Assembly: GCF_013337765.1 (NCBI RefSeq) | Contig: NZ_VBSB01000010.1 | Coordinates: 496,001-560,000, forward strand | Direction of reading: 5' to 3' | Length of the DNA: 64,000 bases | From: Mycolicibacterium sphagni | Lineage (GTDB): Bacteria > Actinomycetota > Actinomycetes > Mycobacteriales > Mycobacteriaceae | Shown here: piece after piece, positions 60,963-64,000 of the stretch | How positions within the stretch are numbered: the first letter of the stretch is position 1 | Layout: each line of letters begins with the position of its first letter | Notes under the pieces: generated by a model | What the model was told of the DNA's origin: nothing | Databases searched by the model: none | What the model saw: only the letters and a program-made list of their open reading frames with translations | Made by a program: the position numbers and the translations under genes

Positions 60963-61021
60963 TGGAACATCCAGATGACAGGACCACGTCGGTCGCGGCT
61001 CAGCGGCAGTCCGACTGGCAC
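60959..61021 (-). CDS. 20-codon leader ORF translationally coupled to yrbE1A
   Basis: GTG 61021 opens MPVGLPLSRDRRGPVIWMFQ and stops at TGA 60961-60959, which overlaps the yrbE1A GTG. An AAGGAG Shine-Dalgarno sits 5 nt before this GTG, ideal spacing and much better than anything in front of yrbE1A. The peptide matches no family I know. It could serve as a ribosome-loading leader for the operon or be a real small protein. Not in standard annotations as far as I know. Confidence 0.55.
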   Translation of the reverse strand: MPVGLPLSRDRRGPVIWMFQ

Positions 61022-61064
61022 ATACCCTCCTTGCCCCGACCCGCAGTGAGTGAGTGTCGTCTCC

Positions 61065-61078
61065 CTACTAGCGAGTAG
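61065..61078. promoter_or_regulatory. Inverted repeat in the fadD5-yrbE1A gap
   Basis: CTACT (61065-61069) and AGTAG (61074-61078) are inverted around AGCG; equally, TACTA (61066-61070) and TAGTA (61076-61080) around GCGAG. It lies about 45 nt upstream of the leader ORF, in the 230-nt region where M. tuberculosis has an internal mce1 promoter. It does not match the KstR consensus I know. A regulator site is plausible. Confidence 0.4.
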
Positions 61079-61192
61079 TAAGGCGGACCACAGGAATGTA
61101 CCCGATCGCCGAGGGCGCGTGCACCGCATCTGCACTATTGACCCTCCCTCGTTATTCGGCGAAATTTGTCGCGCTGGTAAGTGGTTCGGCTG

Positions 61193-62818
61193 TTAGTCGG
61201 GATCGGCTGTATGCGAAGCATTTTCGTCGCCGGGATCCGTTTCGATGCTGGCGCTGAAGCGAATCCGCAGTTCGGTCTTCAGCACTTTGCCAGCAGGGTT
61301 GCGGGGTAAGGCATCGACGACCTCGAGACCCTTGGGATGCTTGTAACGCGCCAGTCGCTCGGTGAGGAATTCGTCGAGTTCGGCCAGCCGAAGTTCACCT
61401 CCGGAGATGGCGGCGACGGCCACCGGCACCTCACCCCACTTGGGGTGGGCGCGACCGATGACCGCCACCTCGACGATCGCGGGGTGCGCAGCCAGGACGT
61501 TCTCCACCTCGGCGCAGTAGATGTTCTCACCGCCGGAGATGATCATGTCCTTTTTCCGGTCGACGACCCAGACATAGCCGTCGGCGTCCATCTTGACCAG
61601 ATCGCCCGAGTGGAACCAGCCACCGGCGAACGCCTCAGCGGTGGCCTCCGGGTTGTTCCAGTAGCCGGCCATGAGAGTCGGTGCGCGATAGACGATTTCG
61701 CCGACTTCGCCCACCGGGACGTCGTTCATGTCCTCGTCAACAACCCGAGCGGCGACCGTCGGGATGACCTTGCCGACCGACCCGCGTTTCCGGATCGCGT
61801 CGTCGCCGAGCAGCATGCACGTCACCGGTGACATCTCCGTCTGGCCGAACGCGGCGAGGATCTTGCTGTCGGGGAAGGTTTCCGACATCTCGCGCAGTAG
61901 GGTGTCCGACGCCGGGGCGGCGCCCCAGGACAACGACCGCAGCCGGATGTCGCGCGGCTTGGCCTGCTGCGCGGCGCAGACGGCCTGCCACTGCGCCGGA
62001 ACGAGGAAGATACCGGTGACCCGTTCGGCCTCGAGAACGTCGAGCAGCTGCCCGGGGTCGAATCCCCCGAGCGGGTGGATGACGGTCGGGGTGCCCAGGA
62101 TGAGGCCGCCGAGGATGTTGCCGATGCCGGCGATGTGGAACAGCGGAACCCCGATGAAACCGACGTCGTGGTTGATGTCGGGTCCGGTGGTGTACATCCC
62201 GGTCATGGCCTGGCCCGCCAAGTTGGTGTGGGTCAGCACCGCGCCCTTGGGCCGTCCGGTGGTCCCCGAGGTGTACATGATCAGGGCCGGGCTGTCGCCC
62301 GGGATGTCCACCGGCTCGTGCGGTTCGCCCTCTTCGTCGATGAGGTCCTCATACCCGAGCACCCCGTCGTCGGAGGCGCCACCGGCGACGATGACGGCGG
62401 TCAACGCGGGCGCGAGGTCGTGGACGGCCTTGGCGACGTCGGCGAGCACGGTTTCGGTGACCACCACCGCCGCCTCGCAGTCCTGAACCAGAAACGCCAG
62501 CTCCGGCGGGGTGAGCCGGAAGTTGACCGGGACGGCGATCGCGCCGAGCTGGTTGGCGGCCAGGGTGGCCTCGACGAACTCGGGGCGGTTGAGCATCAGG
62601 ATCATCACCCGGTCACCGAACCGGACGCCGCGGCGGCTCAAGGCATCCGCGAGTGCGGTGACGCGGCGGTCGAACTCGGCCCACGTGGTCGTATGACCCA
62701 GGTAGCGCAGGGCGGTCGCGTCCGGTTGCATCAGGGCGTGCCGCGCCAGCTGGTTCGTCCAGTTCTGGCGGCGCGCGAGATACGGCTGGTCGGTGGTCGC
62801 GGTGAGCTGCCTGGTCAC
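61193..62818 (-). CDS. fadD5: Fatty-acid-CoA ligase FadD5
   Basis: 541 residues from GTG 62818, GAGGA just upstream. ANL-superfamily acyl-CoA synthetase; P-loop YTSGTTGRPKG at 182-192, adenylate motif FGQTEMSPVTCML, hinge GWFHSGDLVKMDADGYVWVVDRKKDMIISGGENIYC, and catalytic Lys in NPAGKVLKTELR near the C-terminus. Activates fatty acids brought in by Mce1. It is in the mce1 operon position, divergent from mce1R. Confidence 0.95.
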   Translation of the reverse strand: MTRQLTATTDQPYLARRQNWTNQLARHALMQPDATALRYLGHTTTWAEFDRRVTALADALSRRGVRFGDRVMILMLNRPEFVEATLAANQLGAIAVPVNFRLTPPELAFLVQDCEAAVVVTETVLADVAKAVHDLAPALTAVIVAGGASDDGVLGYEDLIDEEGEPHEPVDIPGDSPALIMYTSGTTGRPKGAVLTHTNLAGQAMTGMYTTGPDINHDVGFIGVPLFHIAGIGNILGGLILGTPTVIHPLGGFDPGQLLDVLEAERVTGIFLVPAQWQAVCAAQQAKPRDIRLRSLSWGAAPASDTLLREMSETFPDSKILAAFGQTEMSPVTCMLLGDDAIRKRGSVGKVIPTVAARVVDEDMNDVPVGEVGEIVYRAPTLMAGYWNNPEATAEAFAGGWFHSGDLVKMDADGYVWVVDRKKDMIISGGENIYCAEVENVLAAHPAIVEVAVIGRAHPKWGEVPVAVAAISGGELRLAELDEFLTERLARYKHPKGLEVVDALPRNPAGKVLKTELRIRFSASIETDPGDENASHTADPD

Positions 62819-62865
62819 TAGTCCTCTTTTGTCCGTCCGTCTGGCGTGAACGTTGCGTGAACCCG

Positions 62866-62903
62866 ATACTAGAGAACGCAGGAATCGTTATATTTGATCA
62901 AAT
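62866..62903. promoter_or_regulatory. Mce1R operator and fadD5 promoter
   Basis: ATTTGATCAAAT (62892-62903) is a perfect 12-bp palindrome in the fadD5/mce1R gap. TAGTAT (reverse strand, 62871-62866) is a -10 for fadD5, placing the palindrome over its -35 side. TATATT (62889-62894) is a possible -10 for mce1R, which would put the same palindrome over its transcription start. GntR/FadR proteins bind such sites; control by Mce1R is inferred from M. tuberculosis. Confidence 0.6.
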
Positions 62904-62964
62904 CCAGTGTTGCTTGGGTCACACTATTGCCTTGCTCCTCGCCACACAAGTCCTCGGAGGTCAC

Positions 62965-63660
62965 GTGAACGCACCGGCTTCCGCACGGGTTGAAAACCGT
63001 CGGGGACGCCGTCGTTCACAGTTGTCGGACGAGGTCGCCGCCCATCTCAGGGAAGCCATCATGACCGGCGCGCTGCGGCCGGGGACGTTCATCCGCCTCG
63101 ACGAGACGGCGGCCCGGCTCGGGGTCAGCATCACCCCGGTTCGGGAGGCGCTGCTGACCCTGCGAGGTGAGGGGATGGTGGCCCTCGAGCCGCGGCGCGG
63201 GTACATGGTGCAACCACTGAGCCGCCAGGATGTCGCCGATATCTACTGGCTACAGGCCACGATCGCCAAGGAGCTGGTGACCAGTGCGGCAGAGCGGCTG
63301 ACCAGCGAACAGATCGACGAGCTCGACGAGGCCAACGAGCGGCTGGCCGCCGCGGTGACTGCGGGCGATCCGGCCACCATCGGCGCCGCCGAGTTCGCCT
63401 TCCACCGGTTGCTCAACCGCGGGGCCGGCCGGATGAAGCTGGCCTGGTTCCTCCTGCACGCGGCGCGCTATATGCCGCCGCAGATCTACGTCACGGACGC
63501 GTCCTGGGGCGAGGCTGCCGTCGAGACCCATCGCCAGCTGATCGCCGCGCTGCGGCGCCGCGACACGGCCGCGCTCGTCGAGCTGTCCGGCGCGGAGTTC
63601 AACGACGGCGTGCACCGCCTGCTCGAACAGCTGGAGCGCAACGGGATGTGGCGGCGCTAG
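62965..63660 (+). CDS. mce1R: GntR-family regulator Mce1R
   Basis: 231 residues from GTG 62965 with GGAGG 4 nt upstream; a longer frame from ATG 62857 would cover the promoter and was rejected. Winged HTH about 22-85 (VAAHLREAIMTGALRPGTFIRLDETAARLGVSITPVREAL) and an FCD ligand domain about 90-220. In M. tuberculosis Mce1R (Rv0165c) represses the mce1 operon and is fatty-acid responsive. Divergent from fadD5. Its TAG stop overlaps the convergent stop codon in CTAG (63657-63660). Confidence 0.93.
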   Translation: MNAPASARVENRRGRRRSQLSDEVAAHLREAIMTGALRPGTFIRLDETAARLGVSITPVREALLTLRGEGMVALEPRRGYMVQPLSRQDVADIYWLQATIAKELVTSAAERLTSEQIDELDEANERLAAAVTAGDPATIGAAEFAFHRLLNRGAGRMKLAWFLLHAARYMPPQIYVTDASWGEAAVETHRQLIAALRRRDTAALVELSGAEFNDGVHRLLEQLERNGMWRR

Positions 63661-64000
63661 CTACTGGCGGACAGCTGCTCGGCGCGCGTCTTGAGGTTGT
63701 CGGCCAGATGCTCGAGCACATCGTTGATCAGCTTCTTGACCATCATGTCCGGGACCGGCAGGGATACCTCGACCTCGAGGTCCACCGTCAGCAGGCTCGA
63801 CGGTCCCATCGCGACCACCGAGAACAGCTGGTCCTGCTTGGTGAACACCTCACCCTGCTGCAGCACGGTCTGAATCTGGCCTTCGCCGGGGTAGTAGACG
63901 GCCTGGATGAAGGTGCCCGACTGGCCCTGGATCTCCATGTCGAGCCGCAGCTGGCTGGCCCGACCGTCGTCATAGCGGGCCAGGATGTAGACGGCCTTGG
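63657..64000 (-). CDS. SRPBCC/polyketide-cyclase family protein, TB18.5 (Rv0164) orthologue, 5' end cut
   Basis: Partial: the frame runs off the window at 64000 and holds the last ~113 residues. ILARYDDGRASQLRLD, AVYYPGEGQIQTVLQQGE and VVAMGPSSLLTVDLEVEVSLPVP match remembered TB18.5 closely. SRPBCC proteins form a hydrophobic pocket for lipids or polyketides. TB18.5 is a secreted culture-filtrate T-cell antigen of unknown function. An internal ATG at 63938 is not the true start. Its TAG stop shares CTAG with mce1R. Confidence 0.92.
   Translation of the reverse strand, partial: KAVYILARYDDGRASQLRLDMEIQGQSGTFIQAVYYPGEGQIQTVLQQGEVFTKQDQLFSVVAMGPSSLLTVDLEVEVSLPVPDMMVKKLINDVLEHLADNLKTRAEQLSASS

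Noticed and set aside
61000..61023. ATG ORF with two Cys codons (MCQSDCR) as a cysteine-responsive leader before yrbE1A
   Set aside because: Its ATG is only 1-3 nt from the Shine-Dalgarno, too close for initiation. The GTG two bases on has ideal spacing and ends in overlap with yrbE1A.
62857..62964. Longer Mce1R with 36 extra N-terminal residues
   Set aside because: It would cover the palindromic operator and promoter; GTG 62965 has its own GGAGG Shine-Dalgarno.
1..64000. CRISPR array, insertion sequence, prophage, tRNA or rRNA
   Set aside because: No repeat-spacer pattern, transposase motif, phage structural gene, tRNA fold or rRNA sequence was recognised anywhere in the window.

Overview
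The window looks like chromosome of a rapidly growing, non-tuberculous mycobacterium (Mycolicibacterium type). It has high GC, frequent GTG starts, many leaderless or short-leader starts, and mycobacteria-restricted families (MmpL3, MmpL11, Mce1, Rv0203 hemophores, Zmp1, SigG, RicR). Gene order follows M. tuberculosis Rv0211 down to Rv0164 in reverse, with local insertions and losses. M. tuberculosis comparisons are from memory; no database was searched. No rRNA, tRNA, insertion sequence, phage gene or CRISPR array was seen.

Bases 1-13,300: the start of pckA, two mycobacterial GTPase-like proteins with degenerate P-loops (Rv0210 and Rv0209 types), trmB, a NYN-domain protein and the trehalose monomycolate flippase gene mmpL3. 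Then come an AI-2E-type permease, an LPG-synthase-type membrane protein and a DUF3054 protein. A PrrA/PrrB-like two-component pair follows, co-directional with a hemophore-like gene and the Rv0203 orthologue. Bases 13,280-18,400: mmpL11 with a small HTH gene, a CoA-binding protein, and omamB/omamA, orphan Mce-associated membrane proteins that support Mce transporters.

Bases 18,460-30,200: zmp1, a nitroreductase, a divergent arsR/MFS pair with a visible operator, an Ag85-fold esterase, an L,D-transpeptidase (LdtMt4 type), an MFS exporter, an FDOR protein, ricR with a DUF305 lipoprotein behind a perfect 17-bp operator, ilvD and a GNAT gene. Bases 30,250-34,800 look accessory: a secreted protein with a lysine-rich tail, then a divergent iclR / FAD oxidoreductase / PhlG-like hydrolase cluster. 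Bases 34,900-43,100: an Rv0197-type molybdopterin oxidoreductase, the Rv0187-Rv0183 block on the minus strand (O-methyltransferase, HEIAHH metalloprotein, DUF2786 protein, a lipoprotein pseudo-hydrolase, monoacylglycerol lipase), sigG and a ferritin-like protein.

Bases 43,100-48,400: a third hemophore-like gene, marR/pirin with an operator, a GlsB-type membrane protein, a phosphodiester glycosidase, an SDR and a DUF1275 protein. Bases 48,400-62,960, all on the minus strand: fadD5, yrbE1A-yrbE1B-mce1A-F and mam1A-D, the complete Mce1 fatty-acid importer, with the divergent GntR regulator mce1R. The last gene is a TB18.5 (Rv0164) orthologue cut by the window end.

The genes group into envelope lipid export (MmpL3, MmpL11), lipid import (Mce1, OmamA/B, FadD5, Rv0183), haem handling (Rv0203 family with MmpL3/MmpL11), copper response (RicR) and several small regulator-target pairs. 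The most notable unexplained signals are a 20-codon leader ORF with an ideal Shine-Dalgarno that overlaps the yrbE1A start as GTGA, the two-component system packed against hemophore genes, and the iclR/FAD/PhlG-like cluster.
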